64,000 nt of DNA. Origin: Sphingomonas horti. GTDB lineage: Bacteria > Pseudomonadota > Alphaproteobacteria > Sphingomonadales > Sphingomonadaceae. Below are positions 29,622 to 38,526 of the stretch, one piece after another; position 1 is the first letter of the stretch; each line of letters begins with the position of its first letter. Location: positions 434,001-498,000 of the forward strand of contig NZ_WQMS01000006.1 of assembly GCF_009753715.1 (NCBI RefSeq), read 5' to 3'. The position numbers and the translations under genes are program-made. The notes under the pieces are model-generated. The model was not told the DNA's origin. It did not search any database and saw nothing but the letters and a program-made list of their open reading frames with translations.

Positions 29622-30217
29622 TCGCGCGGTTTCCAGGTGAAGACGCGCCACAGATACCAGCCGACCATGCCGGCCATGACGGCGAGCGCGACCGGACCGA
29701 CATAATCCTGCAGCTGATGGAAATTATGGCTGAGGAACACCCCGGCTCCGGCCAGCACCGAGTTCCAGATCGCGCTGCCGGCGAAGGTCCAGAGCGTGAA
29801 TTCCCAGAAAGGAATGCGCGCCATGCCGGCGGGAATCGAGATCAGCGTGCGGCCTGTCGGCATGAATCGCGCCGCAAGGATTACCCAATGGCCGTGGCTG
29901 AGAAAGAAGCGATGCAGCTTCTCCACCTCGTGCCAGTCGAGCGTCAGCCAACGGCCGTAGCGCTCCACGAACGGGCGGAACCGCTGATAGCCGGTGCGCC
30001 AGCCGATCCAGTACCAGAAATAGTTGCCGATCGTGGTGCCGATCGTGCCCCAGAGCACGAGCGGCACGAACGCCATCTCGCCCTGCTCCACGGCGATGCC
30101 GCCCAAACCCATGATGACTTCGGAGGGAATGGGCGGAAACACATTCTCCAGCACCATCAGCAGGAAAATGCCGGCGTAACCGCCGCGGGCGATCAGATGG
30201 ACGATGAAGTCGGTCAT
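29618..30217 (-). CDS. DedA family membrane protein
   Basis: 199-aa inner-membrane protein of the DedA/SNARE-associated (VTT) family, linked to undecaprenyl-phosphate or phospholipid translocation. GYAGIFLLMVLENVFPPIPSEVIM carries the conserved acidic-Pro entry motif, and the second re-entrant motif has FMPTGRTLISIPAGMARIPFWEF with the essential Arg. Four or more helices are predicted. It lies 9 nt downstream of gshB on the same strand. Confidence 0.93.
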   Translation of the reverse strand: MTDFIVHLIARGGYAGIFLLMVLENVFPPIPSEVIMGLGGIAVEQGEMAFVPLVLWGTIGTTIGNYFWYWIGWRTGYQRFRPFVERYGRWLTLDWHEVEKLHRFFLSHGHWVILAARFMPTGRTLISIPAGMARIPFWEFTLWTFAGSAIWNSVLAGAGVFLSHNFHQLQDYVGPVALAVMAGMVGWYLWRVFTWKPRD

Positions 30218-30226
30218 TTCGGGTGG

Positions 30227-31183
30227 TCAGGCGCGCGCCGCGACCTTGCGCTCGATCACGTCCCAGATCAGCGCGGGCGTGTCGGTGCCGTTGAATTTGT
30301 CGATCGCGACGATCCCGGTGGGCGACGTCACGTTGATCTCGGTCAGCCATTCGCCGCCGATCACGTCGATGCCGACAAACACCAGGCCGCGGCGCTGCAG
30401 CTCCGGGCCGAGCGCGGCGCAGATCTCCCGCTCGCGGGCGGTCAGATCGGCCTTCGCCGCTTTGCCTCCGACCGCGAGATTGGAACGGATCTCGCCTTCC
30501 CCCGGGATGCGGTTGACCGCGCCCGTCACCTCGCCGTCGATGAGGATGATCCGCTTGTCGCCGTCCGCCACGCCCGGCAGGAACGCCTGCACCATGTGCG
30601 GCTCCCGATAGGCGGTGTTGAACACCTCGATCAAAGACGAGAGGTTGGCGCCGTCGCGGCCGACCTTGAAAATCGCCTTGCCGCCGTTTCCGTGCAGCGG
30701 CTTGACGACGATCTCGCCATGCTCGGCCAGGAAAGCCCGCGCCGCATCGAGCTCGCGCGTGACGAGAGTCGGCGGCATGAAGCGCGCATAGTCGAGAACG
30801 AACACCTTTTCCGGCGCGTTGCGGACCGAGGCGGGGTCGTTCACCACCAACGTCTCATGTGCGATCCGCTCGAGCAGGTGGGTGGCCGTGATGTAGCCGA
30901 GGTCGAATGGCGGGTCCTGCCGCATCAGCACCACGTCGATGTCGCGGCCGAGATCGATCGTGACCGGCGCGTCGATGGTGAAGTGATTGCCGACGACCGG
31001 TTGCACCCGCACCGGATGGGCGACCGTCCAGACGCGGCCGTCGCGGTAGTTCAGCCGGTCGGCGGTGTAGTGATAGACCGCGTGCCCCCGCTCCTGCGCC
31101 TTCAGCATCAGCGCAAAGCTGGAATCGCCGGTGATGTTGATACCCTCCAGCGGGTCCATCTGCACGGCGACACGCAAGCTCAT
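30227..31183 (-). CDS. gshB: Glutathione synthetase
   Basis: 318-aa ATP-grasp ligase joining glycine to gamma-glutamylcysteine. MSLRVAVQMDPLEGINITGDSSFALMLKAQERGH, RQDPPFDLGYITATHLLE, VVKPLHGNGGKAIF and INVTSPTGIVAID are diagnostic. GGGAG precedes ATG 31183. It is followed by dedA and preceded by yraN and rsmI, a common alphaproteobacterial order (rsmI-yraN-gshB). Confidence 0.97.
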   Translation of the reverse strand: MSLRVAVQMDPLEGINITGDSSFALMLKAQERGHAVYHYTADRLNYRDGRVWTVAHPVRVQPVVGNHFTIDAPVTIDLGRDIDVVLMRQDPPFDLGYITATHLLERIAHETLVVNDPASVRNAPEKVFVLDYARFMPPTLVTRELDAARAFLAEHGEIVVKPLHGNGGKAIFKVGRDGANLSSLIEVFNTAYREPHMVQAFLPGVADGDKRIILIDGEVTGAVNRIPGEGEIRSNLAVGGKAAKADLTAREREICAALGPELQRRGLVFVGIDVIGGEWLTEINVTSPTGIVAIDKFNGTDTPALIWDVIERKVAARA

Positions 31184-31200
31184 TCACATTCTCCCGCGAG

Positions 31201-31554
31201 TCAGCCGACCCAAGCGTTGCGGATGTGGCGGGGCAAGCTCCACGGCGCAAGCAGGATCACGTCGACACGAATGTCATCGCCGGGCCGGCCGTAGCGCGGC
31301 GCCAGCATCGATGCGGCCGACGCGACGCGGGAAAGCCGGAATTCATCGATCGCCAGATCGAGCTCGGGCCGGGTGGCGCGGGTCTTCACTTCCACGAACA
31401 GGGTGGTCCGCCCACGACGCGCAACCAGGTCGACTTCGCCCACCGGCGTGCGGACGCGACGGGCGACGATGCTCCAACCCTGAAGGTTGAGCCAGAGCGC
31501 GGCGGCCGCCTCGCCCGCGCGGCCGCGACGTTCGGCACGTTGGCGGTCACGCAT
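31201..31554 (-). CDS. yraN: YraN family (UPF0102) endonuclease-fold protein
   Basis: 117-aa protein with a PD-(D/E)XK nuclease-like core: GEVDLVARRGRTTLFVEVKTR gives Glu40, Asp42, Glu55 and Lys57. The family sits next to rsmI in many genomes and is thought to act on DNA, but its role is unproven. The N-terminus overlaps the rsmI stop by 8 nt. Confidence 0.93.
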   Translation of the reverse strand: MRDRQRAERRGRAGEAAAALWLNLQGWSIVARRVRTPVGEVDLVARRGRTTLFVEVKTRATRPELDLAIDEFRLSRVASAASMLAPRYGRPGDDIRVDVILLAPWSLPRHIRNAWVG

Positions 31555-32386
31555 CCGATTTCAATATCATTGCCCGGGCGTAGAGCGCCTTGCGATCGGC
31601 GCCAAACGCCTTCGCGACCTCGCCCGCGGCCTTGGCGGGCGGCAATCGCTCCAGGGCCTCACGCAAGGCCTTTTCCACCTCGTCCTCGCTCGCGGGCGCT
31701 CCTGCGCCGGGTGGAGCGACGACGATGACGATTTCGCCTTTGGGCGGGGCATTGGCGTAGCGGGCAGCCAGGTCGGGAAGGGGCGCAGTGATGGTCTCTT
31801 CGAAGGTCTTGCTGATCTCCCGCGTGACGGCAGCGTCACGCGGGCCGAGAGCGCCTGCCAGTGCGGCGAGTGCGGCGGCGAGGCGCGGGCCTGATTCGTA
31901 GAAGATCAGGGTTGCACGAATTGCCGAAAGTTCGGCGATGGCGTCGGCGCGCGCCTTGGCCTTGGCAGGCAGGAAGCCGGCAAACAGGAACCGATCGGTC
32001 GGAAGCCCGGCGAGCGTCAGTGCGGCGATCGCGGCGCAGGGGCCGGGGATCGTCGTCACCACCACACCCGCCGCGCGCGCATCGCGGACCAGCTTGTAGC
32101 CGGGGTCCGAGATCAGCGGCGTGCCTGCATCCGAAACGAGCGCGACCGATTCGCCGGCCATACGCGCGATCAGCTCGGGCCGCACCCGGTCGGCGTTATG
32201 GTCATGATAAGAGATCATCGGCCGCCGCGCGCCGATATGGTGGAGGAGCTTCGCCGTCACCCGGCTGTCCTCCACCGCCAGCACGTCGGCGCGCGCCAGC
32301 ACGTCGGCCGCGCGTGCGGAAAGATCGGACAGGTTGCCGATCGGGGTGGCGACAATATAGAGGCCGGGTTTCAGCTTTTCTTGCAT
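31547..32386 (-). CDS. rsmI: 16S rRNA (cytidine(1402)-2'-O)-methyltransferase
   Basis: 279-aa tetrapyrrole-methylase-fold enzyme that 2'-O-methylates C1402 of 16S rRNA. PGLYIVATPIGNLSDLSARA, AVEDSRVTAKLL, ISYHDHNA, SDAGTPLISDPGY and TIPGPCAAIAAL are all diagnostic. ATG 32386 gives the family N-terminus; longer upstream reading runs antisense to the neighbouring lipoprotein. Its start is 12 nt from the divergent LppC-like gene. Confidence 0.97.
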   Translation of the reverse strand: MQEKLKPGLYIVATPIGNLSDLSARAADVLARADVLAVEDSRVTAKLLHHIGARRPMISYHDHNADRVRPELIARMAGESVALVSDAGTPLISDPGYKLVRDARAAGVVVTTIPGPCAAIAALTLAGLPTDRFLFAGFLPAKAKARADAIAELSAIRATLIFYESGPRLAAALAALAGALGPRDAAVTREISKTFEETITAPLPDLAARYANAPPKGEIVIVVAPPGAGAPASEDEVEKALREALERLPPAKAAGEVAKAFGADRKALYARAMILKSDA

Positions 32387-32398
32387 GTAAGGGACGTC

Positions 32399-33586
32399 AT
32401 GGCAGAGGCAGCGACCGCGCCGCAACACTGGGTCCGGCGAGCGACGAGGTTTGGCGCATTTGCCGGCCTGATGGCGCTTGCGGCCTGCGTGTCCGGTCCG
32501 CGCCGGGGCACCACGCCGCCGCCCCCGCCGCCGCCTGTCGTCGAGACGCCCCGCCCGGTCGGTCCGGAGCTGCCGGAAGACCAGAATCGCCACCGGATCG
32601 CTCTGCTGGTGCCGCTGTCCGGCCCCAATGCGGGCGTCGGCCAGTCGATCGCCAATGCCGCGAATCTTGCCGTGCTCGACACCGGCGGCAAGCGGATTCG
32701 CGTCACCTTCTACGATACTGCCCCCGGCGCCGCGGCGGCGGCCAGCCGCGCCGTCAACGAAGGCAACAAGATCATCCTGGGGCCGCTGCTGGCGGAAAAT
32801 GTGCGGCTGGTCCTGCCGGTCGCGCAGAAGGCGCATGTGCCGCTGATCAGCTTTTCGAACGATACCAGCGTGGCAGGCAACGGCGCCTTCATCATGGGAT
32901 ACACGCCGGCGGAATCGATCGACCGCGTCGTCCGCTTCGCGCGATCGAAAGGCATGACGAAGTTCGCGGCGCTCGCCCCCGTGGGCACCTATGGCCGGCG
33001 CGCGACGAATGCGCTGCTGCGCTCGGTCGAAAGCGCTGGCGGACAGGTCGTCGCGATGCAGATGTACGATCGCAGCAAGGGCGGCTTGGCGAGCGCGATC
33101 GCGAAAATCGACAGCGCCCCCTATGACGCCGTCCTGATCGCCGACAATGCCCGCAACGCATCCGGCGCGGTCACTCTGCTGCGCAAGGAGGTACCGAACG
33201 CAAAGGTGCTGGGCACCGAACTGTGGAACACCGAGACCGGTATCGCCAGCATGATTACGCTGCATGGCGCCTGGTTTGCGAGCGTGTCGGACAATCTCTA
33301 CCGCCAGCTCGCCGCTAAATACCGCGTGAAATACGGCACGGGACCGTACCGGATAGCGTCAATGGGCTATGATGCGGTTCTGCTGGTTTCGCGGATCGCG
33401 CAGGACTGGCGCGTCGGAGCCGACTTCCCGATGGCGCGGCTGCTCGACCAGGGCGGTTTCACCGGAATTGATGGCCCGTTTCGCTTCCGCTCCGACGGCA
33501 TCGTCGAGCGCGCGCTGGAAGTGCAGCAGGTGGGCGCCGGCGGGTTGACCGTGGTGAGCCCGTCGCCGGCGAAATTCGGGGAGTGA
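32399..33586 (+). CDS. Penicillin-binding protein activator-like lipoprotein (LppC/LpoA family)
   Basis: 395-aa outer-membrane lipoprotein candidate. The signal ends in the lipobox LAAC with Cys30, followed by a Pro run (PPPPPPP) and a type I periplasmic-binding fold: HRIALLVPLSGPNAGVGQSIANAANLA, GNKIILGPLLAENVRLVLPVA, and PRRT-free ALAPVGTYGRRATNALL. E. coli LpoA activates PBP1a; this protein has only the second, LivJ-like domain. AAGGGA lies 5 nt before ATG 32399. rsmI next to lpoA/lppC is the standard order; here they are divergent with 12 nt between start codons. Confidence 0.9.
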   Translation: MAEAATAPQHWVRRATRFGAFAGLMALAACVSGPRRGTTPPPPPPPVVETPRPVGPELPEDQNRHRIALLVPLSGPNAGVGQSIANAANLAVLDTGGKRIRVTFYDTAPGAAAAASRAVNEGNKIILGPLLAENVRLVLPVAQKAHVPLISFSNDTSVAGNGAFIMGYTPAESIDRVVRFARSKGMTKFAALAPVGTYGRRATNALLRSVESAGGQVVAMQMYDRSKGGLASAIAKIDSAPYDAVLIADNARNASGAVTLLRKEVPNAKVLGTELWNTETGIASMITLHGAWFASVSDNLYRQLAAKYRVKYGTGPYRIASMGYDAVLLVSRIAQDWRVGADFPMARLLDQGGFTGIDGPFRFRSDGIVERALEVQQVGAGGLTVVSPSPAKFGE

Positions 33587-33591
33587 TCCTC

Positions 33592-33665
33592 CGTCACCCT
33601 GGGCTTGACCGGGGGCCCAGCTGTCTCGGTTGAGAAGGTGTGCTCGGCTCAAACCCGGATGACGG
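33592..33665. repeat. Repeat family D, copy 3 (between converging genes)
   Basis: CGTCACCCTGGGCTTGACCGGGGGCC on the left and GGCTCAAACCCGGATGACGG on the right, with imperfect arms. It fills the whole gap between the converging LppC-like and hemW stops and may act as a two-way terminator. Confidence 0.75.
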
Positions 33666-34901
33666 TCAGGGCACGATCTCGGCAAGTATCCTGTCGAGCA
33701 CGAGCATGCCCGATGGCGTGACTTGGAGACGGGTGCCATCCCGCTCCACCAGCTGATGCCCGGACAGTCGATCGGCGGCCGTTTCATCCACCAGCGTCTC
33801 GACTCCCGTCTCGGCGGCCAGCCGCGCCAGATCCACGCCTTCTTCCAGCCTTAGGCCCATCAGCAGGGCTTCGGCGGCACGCGTTTCGGGCGATAGCGCG
33901 TCCTCGCTCTCGATGCCGTGGCCGTTGCGGGCGACGGCGGCGAGGAAATTTTCCGGCTTCTTGCGGCGGAAGCTGGCGGTGGCGAGCCGTCGGCCGTGCG
34001 CTCCCGGGCCGATGCCGACATAGTCACCATAGCGCCAATAAGTGAGGTTGTGCCGGCTCTCCTCGCCGGCGCGGGCGTGATTCGACACTTCGTAGGCCGG
34101 CAGGCCAGCTTCGGCGGTCACCGCGCGCGTAAGCTCGAACAGCTCGGCGGAGTGGTCGGGATCGGCCAGCGGCAGCGCGCCTTTGGCGGCCAGCGCGGCG
34201 AAGCGCGTGCCCGGCTCGATCGTCAGCTGGTAGAGGGAGAGGTGCCCGGTGCCGAAAGTGAGGGCACGGCACAGCTCCGCTTCCCAGTCGGCGAGCGACT
34301 GGCGGGGGCGCGCGTAAATCAGGTCGAAGCTGACGCGCTCGAAGGCCGATTGCGCAGTGTCGAGCGCGAGCAGACCTTCGCTGAGGCTATGCGCGCGGCC
34401 GAGAAAGGCGAGCGCCGCATCGTCGAGCGCCTGAAGGCCGAGCGACACGCGGTTGACGCCGGCGCGGGCGAGGTCGCGGAACCGCGCCGCCTCGACCGAA
34501 GAAGGGTTCGCCTCCAACGTGATCTCGATACCCGGCGCGAAGCCCCAATGCCGCTCCGCCGCCTCGATCAGCGCGCCGACCGTCTCCGGCGGCATCAGCG
34601 ATGGTGTGCCGCCACCGAAGAAGATCGATGTAAGGGGGCGGCCGGGCGTGAGGCGCGCTTCATGTCCCAGGTCCGCGAGAAGGGCGGTGCGCCACTGCTC
34701 CTGGTCGATCCGCTCCCGAACGTGCGAGTTGAAGTCACAATAGGGGCATTTCGAGACGCAGAACGGCCAATGGATGTAAAGGGCGAGGGGGTTAAGCCCC
34801 TCCCCTTCAGGGGAGGGGTTGGGGGTGGGGCAGTCAAGCGGACCGGAGCGGGTCACGGCCCCACCCCAACCCCTTCCCTGAAGGGGAGGGGCTAGATTCA
34901 T
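33666..34901 (-). CDS. hemW: Radical SAM heme chaperone HemW with repeat-encoded N-terminal insert
   Basis: 411 aa as read. HemW inserts heme into target proteins and holds a 4Fe-4S cluster on Cys48, Cys52 and Cys55 ([14 protein letters not shown]). [21 protein letters not shown] and [12 protein letters not shown] are family marks. Homologues begin a few residues before ALYIHWPFC; here residues 2 to about 36 (starting [13 protein letters not shown]) are encoded by a full C repeat placed between the start codon and that point. ATG 34901 overlaps the rdgB stop (ATGA), and no other ATG precedes ALYIHWPFC. The radical SAM core is intact. Confidence 0.92.
   Translation of the reverse strand: MNLAPPLQGRGWGGAVTRSGPLDCPTPNPSPEGEGLNPLALYIHWPFCVSKCPYCDFNSHVRERIDQEQWRTALLADLGHEARLTPGRPLTSIFFGGGTPSLMPPETVGALIEAAERHWGFAPGIEITLEANPSSVEAARFRDLARAGVNRVSLGLQALDDAALAFLGRAHSLSEGLLALDTAQSAFERVSFDLIYARPRQSLADWEAELCRALTFGTGHLSLYQLTIEPGTRFAALAAKGALPLADPDHSAELFELTRAVTAEAGLPAYEVSNHARAGEESRHNLTYWRYGDYVGIGPGAHGRRLATASFRRKKPENFLAAVARNGHGIESEDALSPETRAAEALLMGLRLEEGVDLARLAAETGVETLVDETAADRLSGHQLVERDGTRLQVTPSGMLVLDRILAEIVP
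34796..34892. repeat. Repeat family C, copy 2, at the 5' end of hemW
   Basis: A near-perfect inverted repeat of about 35 bp: GCCCCTCCCCTTCAGGGGAG plus GGGTTGGGGGTGGGGC pairs with GCCCCACCCCAACCCC plus TTCCCTGAAGGGGAGGGGC. About 26 nt lie in the loop. It starts 9 nt inside the hemW start codon and is read in frame as [11 protein letters not shown] and [11 protein letters not shown]. Confidence 0.9.
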
Positions 34902-35512
34902 AACAATGCCGCCTTCAGCTTCTCGAACGCCATGGCCCGGTGGCTGATCCTGTGCTTCTCGTCCGGGTCCATTTCGCCGAACGTCTGATCGTAGCCGTTC
35001 GGTACGAACATCGGATCGTAACCGAAGCCGCCGTTGCCGCGGGGCGGCCAGACCAGGGTGCCGTCGACCCGGCCTTCGAACGCTTCCAGATGGCCGTCCG
35101 GCCAGGCGACGGCGAGCGCGCACATGAAGTGCGCATTGCGCCCGGCTTCCGGGCCGGCGCGCTCCAGATGCTCCTCGACCAGGCGCATCGCGAGACCGAA
35201 ATCCTTGTCCGGTCCCGCCCAGCGCGCGGAGAAGATGCCGGGCTCCAGCCCCAGCGCCTCGACGCACAGCCCGCTGTCGTCGGCGATCGCGGGCATGCCC
35301 GACAGGTCGGCCGCGAGCAGCGCCTTCAGTTCGGCATTGGCGGCGAAGGTGGTGCCGGTCTCGTCGGGCTCGGGCAGGCCAAGGCTGCCGGCCGACACCG
35401 GCTCGATGCCGTGCGGGCCGAGCAAGGCCGCGACTTCCTTCACCTTGCCGGGATTGTGGCTGGCAACGACCAGCTTGCCGGGCTGGAGCTTGCGGCTGTC
35501 CTGGTAATTCAC
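34898..35512 (-). CDS. rdgB: XTP/dITP diphosphatase (Ham1/RdgB)
   Basis: 204-aa pyrophosphatase removing deaminated purine nucleotides (dITP, XTP). [56 protein letters not shown] and [18 protein letters not shown] are family motifs. The start GTG 35512 overlaps the rph stop by 4 nt (GTGA), and its stop overlaps hemW by 4 nt (ATGA): a fully coupled rph-rdgB-hemW operon. Confidence 0.97.
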   Translation of the reverse strand: MNYQDSRKLQPGKLVVASHNPGKVKEVAALLGPHGIEPVSAGSLGLPEPDETGTTFAANAELKALLAADLSGMPAIADDSGLCVEALGLEPGIFSARWAGPDKDFGLAMRLVEEHLERAGPEAGRNAHFMCALAVAWPDGHLEAFEGRVDGTLVWPPRGNGGFGYDPMFVPNGYDQTFGEMDPDEKHRISHRAMAFEKLKAALL

Positions 35513-36213
35513 CGGCCCACGGCCCTGGCTTGCGCCGCGAATATCTCCGCGCAGCCGATCCGGGCGAGGCGGAGCAGCCGCAGCAGCCCCTCCTCGTCAT
35601 AGCAGGCGCCTTCGGCGGTCACCTGCGCCTCGATGATGTTGTTGTCGTCGGTCAGCACGAAATTCCCGTCGCAATGGGCCGATGAGTCCTCGGGATAATC
35701 GAGGTCGAGCACCGGAGTTCCCTCATAGATGCCGCAGCTGACCGCGGCGACCTTGCGCTGGATCGGATCGACGGGAAGGTTCAGCGTGTCGATCGCGAGC
35801 CGCAGCGCGACCCAGGCGCCGGAGATCGAGGCGGTGCGGGTGCCGCCATCTGCCTGCAGCACGTCGCAATCGAGCGTGATCTGGCGTTCGCCCAGCGCCT
35901 TCAGGTCGACGACCGCACGGAGCGAGCGGCCGATCAGCCGCTGGATTTCCTGCGTGCGGCCGGACTGCTTGCCTTTGGCCGCCTCGCGATTGCCGCGGGT
36001 GTGCGTCGCCCGCGGCAGCATCCCGTATTCGGCAGTGACCCAGCCTTCGCCCTTGCCGCGCAGGAACGGCGGCACGCGCTCCTCGACACTGGCCGTGACC
36101 AGCACCTTGGTGTCGCCGAAGCCGATCAGCACGGAGCCCTCGGCGTGGCGGGTGTAATTGGGCTCGATGATGATGGCGCGCATCTGATCGGGCGCGCGGC
36201 CTGAGGGTCGCAT
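35509..36213 (-). CDS. rph: Ribonuclease PH
   Basis: 234-aa phosphorolytic 3'-5' exoribonuclease trimming tRNA 3' ends. [65 protein letters not shown] and [20 protein letters not shown] are all diagnostic, with the phosphate-site Arg present. AAGGA lies 7 nt before ATG 36213. First gene of rph-rdgB-hemW, divergent from hrcA. Confidence 0.97.
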   Translation of the reverse strand: MRPSGRAPDQMRAIIIEPNYTRHAEGSVLIGFGDTKVLVTASVEERVPPFLRGKGEGWVTAEYGMLPRATHTRGNREAAKGKQSGRTQEIQRLIGRSLRAVVDLKALGERQITLDCDVLQADGGTRTASISGAWVALRLAIDTLNLPVDPIQRKVAAVSCGIYEGTPVLDLDYPEDSSAHCDGNFVLTDDNNIIEAQVTAEGACYDEEGLLRLLRLARIGCAEIFAAQARAVGR

Positions 36214-36225
36214 TCAAAATCCTTT

Positions 36226-36321
36226 CGTCATCCCGGCCCTTCGGCAAGCTCTGGGCCGGGACCTACCTTCTTCGCCGCCGCCATGAAGGAAGCTAGGCCC
36301 CGGCTCAAGGCCGGGGTGACG
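36226..36321. repeat. Repeat family D, copy 4 (rph-hrcA divergent gap)
   Basis: Left arm CGTCATCCCGGCCC...GGGCCGGGACC with its own inner hairpin, right arm GGCCCCGGCTCAAGGCCGGGGTGACG. It fills nearly all of the 137-nt gap between the rph and hrcA starts, so both promoters must lie in or beside it. No CIRCE element is present. Confidence 0.85.
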
Positions 36322-36350
36322 AAAACAGCGGACGCAACTATCTCTCCGCC

Positions 36351-37391
36351 ATGGCTACTCAGCCGATCGCAGAATTGTCCGACCGGGCGCGCGAAGTGTT
36401 TCGCGTGGTGGTCGAATCGTATCTCGGCTCGGGGAGCCCGGTCGGATCGCGGACCATATCGAAGCTGGGCGGGTTCAACCTGTCGCCGGCCTCGATCCGC
36501 AACGTGATGCAGGATCTGGAGGAGGCCGGCCTCCTTTCCGCGCCTCATATTTCAGCGGGGCGGATGCCGACCGAGCAGGGGCTGCGGCTGTTCGTCGATG
36601 CCATCATGCAGGCAGCCGAGCCCTCCCCGGAAGAGCGGCGGCTGATCGAGCGGCAGTTGAGCGGCGGGCCGATCGAAAGCGCGCTGTCCGCGGCGACGAC
36701 CGCGCTGTCGGACCTCTCCGCCTGCGCCGGGGTGGTGATGGTGCCGAAGCGCGAGCCGCGGCTGCGGCAGATCGGCTTCGTGCCCCTGTCGCGTGATCAG
36801 GCGATGGCCGTGCTGGTCGGGCAGGACGGCAGCGTCGAGAATCGCGTGATCGAATTGCCGCGCGGCACCACGCCTTCGGCACTGGTCGAGGCGGCGAATT
36901 TCGTCAGCGCGGAGCTGAGCGGGCTGACTCTGGGCGAAGCACGGGCACGCCTGTCGGCCGAAATCCGCCGGGGCCGGGCGGCGCTCGACCGAGCTTCCCG
37001 CACGCTGATCGAGCATGGGCTCGCCGTCTGGTCCGAGGACGGCGATCGCCGGCCGGTGCTGATCGTGCGCGGCCAGTCGCACCTGCTCGACGGCGGCGCG
37101 GCCGAGGACCTGGAGCGCGTGCGGCAGCTGCTCGGAGAGCTGGAGGACCGGCAGGAGATCGCGCGGCTGCTCGACAGCGCGGCCGAAGGTGCCGCGACCA
37201 AGATTTTCATCGGATCGGAGAACAAGCTGTTTGCCCTGTCCGGCTCGTCCGTGATCGCCTCGCCCTATCGGGGGAGCGATGGGCGGGTGGTGGGCGTTGT
37301 CGGGGTGATCGGTCCGACCCGGTTGAACTATGCGCGAGTGGTCCCCATGGTGGATTTCACGGCACAAACCCTTTCGAGATTGATGGGATGA
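36351..37391 (+). CDS. hrcA: Heat-inducible transcription repressor HrcA
   Basis: 346-aa repressor that binds CIRCE sites upstream of groESL and other chaperone genes. The N-terminal winged helix (ELSDRAREVFRVVVESYLGSGSPVGSRTISK) and the segments LSPASIRNVMQDLEEAGLL, PHISAGRMPTEQGLRLFVD and VGVIGPTRLNYARVVPMVDF are diagnostic. It overlaps grpE by 4 nt. No CIRCE site was found upstream, so autoregulation is not evident. Confidence 0.97.
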   Translation: MATQPIAELSDRAREVFRVVVESYLGSGSPVGSRTISKLGGFNLSPASIRNVMQDLEEAGLLSAPHISAGRMPTEQGLRLFVDAIMQAAEPSPEERRLIERQLSGGPIESALSAATTALSDLSACAGVVMVPKREPRLRQIGFVPLSRDQAMAVLVGQDGSVENRVIELPRGTTPSALVEAANFVSAELSGLTLGEARARLSAEIRRGRAALDRASRTLIEHGLAVWSEDGDRRPVLIVRGQSHLLDGGAAEDLERVRQLLGELEDRQEIARLLDSAAEGAATKIFIGSENKLFALSGSSVIASPYRGSDGRVVGVVGVIGPTRLNYARVVPMVDFTAQTLSRLMG

Positions 37392-37933
37392 TGGACGAGA
37401 ACGAGACGGTTCGCGAAGACACGGCTGCGGATGCGCCCGAAGTGGCGGAACATGATCGGATGCAGGCGATGGAGGCGGAGCTGGCCGAGGCAAAGGCCGC
37501 CGTGCTCTACGCCCAGGCCGAGACGCAGAATGTCCGGCGGCGGCTGGAAAAGGACGCGCAGGACGCACGTGCCTATGCGGCGACCGGCTTTGCCCGCGAC
37601 ATGCTGTCGGTCGCCGACAATCTGGAGCGCGCGCTGCAGGCGATCCCGGCCGACCTGCACGAGGACGAGCGCTTCAAGGGCCTGATCCTGGGGATCGAGG
37701 CGACGGCGCGCGAGTTGACGGCGGTGTTCGAGCGCAACGGCATCGTCAAGATCACGGCGCTGGGCGAGAAGCTCGATCCGCACCGCCATCAGGCGATGGT
37801 CGAATTGCCGACCGCCGATGTCGAGCCGGGCACGATCGTCCAGGAGATGCAGGCCGGCTACATGATTCGCGACCGCCTGCTGCGCCCGTCGCTTGTGGGT
37901 GTGGCCAAGGCGGCGGAAGCGGTTGGGGCCTGA
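37388..37933 (+). CDS. grpE: Nucleotide exchange factor GrpE
   Basis: 181-aa DnaK co-chaperone. The N-terminal acidic region and long coiled coil (RMQAMEAELAEAKAAVLYAQAETQNVRRRLEKD) are followed by the beta domain (FERNGIVKI, LDPHRHQAMVELPTADVEPGTIVQEMQAGYMIRDRLLRPSLVGVAK). Two start codons, ATG 37388 and ATG 37391, both overlap the hrcA stop, giving translational coupling. dnaK-dnaJ are not in the window. Confidence 0.97.
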   Translation: MMDENETVREDTAADAPEVAEHDRMQAMEAELAEAKAAVLYAQAETQNVRRRLEKDAQDARAYAATGFARDMLSVADNLERALQAIPADLHEDERFKGLILGIEATARELTAVFERNGIVKITALGEKLDPHRHQAMVELPTADVEPGTIVQEMQAGYMIRDRLLRPSLVGVAKAAEAVGA

Positions 37934-37940
37934 TCATGGT

Positions 37941-38023
37941 CGTCATCCCGGGCTTGATCCGGGACCCGCCTTCTTTTTTCCGCGTCGCAAGAAGGTAAGC
38001 CCCGGATCAAGTCCGGGGTGACG
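37941..38023. repeat. Repeat family D, copy 5 (grpE-secG spacer)
   Basis: The best-formed D element: CGTCATCCCGGGCTTGATCC-GGGACC on the left pairs with CCCCGGATCAAGTCCGGGGTGACG on the right. The centre has CCTTCTTTTTTCC and AAGAAGGTAAG, which also pair (CCTTCTT/AAGAAGG), so the whole forms one long hairpin. Confidence 0.92.
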
Positions 38024-38075
38024 AAAGTTAGAATCATCGCTAAGGGCGTCGCCCTTCCGGAATAGAAAGACAGCC

Positions 38076-38450
38076 ATGTTCACCTTCCTCCTCGTTCTCC
38101 AGGCGCTGATCGCGGCGGGTCTCGTCACCGTCATCCTGATCCAGCGGTCGGAAGGGGGCGGCTTCACCGGCGGCAGCCCGTCGGGGCTGATGTCGGCACG
38201 CGGCGCCGCGGACTTTTTGACGCGCGCGACGGCGATCCTCGCGACGGCGTTCGTTCTGTGCTGCATCGCGCTGGCAACGCTCGCTGCGATGAACCAGCGT
38301 ACCGGCAAGATCGACGCCTCGGCCGTCGCTCCGGCCCAGTCGGCGCCCGCTCCCGTCGCCGCGCCGACGACGAGCCCGAACGATCCGCTCGCGGCTGCGG
38401 CCGGCCAGGCGGCAGGGAACGGCGCGGCGCCGACGCCGGCGACGAAGTAG
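38076..38450 (+). CDS. secG: Preprotein translocase subunit SecG
   Basis: 124-aa SecYEG subunit. The first helix (MFTFLLVLQALIAAGLVTVILIQ), the cytoplasmic loop RSEGGGFTGGSPSGLMSARGAADFLTRAT and the second helix (ILATAFVLCCIALATLAAM) define the family. The C-terminal 40 residues are an Ala/Pro-rich tail. secG next to pyrG is typical for alphaproteobacteria. Confidence 0.96.
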   Translation: MFTFLLVLQALIAAGLVTVILIQRSEGGGFTGGSPSGLMSARGAADFLTRATAILATAFVLCCIALATLAAMNQRTGKIDASAVAPAQSAPAPVAAPTTSPNDPLAAAAGQAAGNGAAPTPATK

Positions 38451-38526
38451 CTCTCAACCCCTTCCGCTTGTGGGAGGGGAATATCGCTTGCCCCGCACCC
38501 GATCCCGCGGCTAGGGCTCGACTCCC

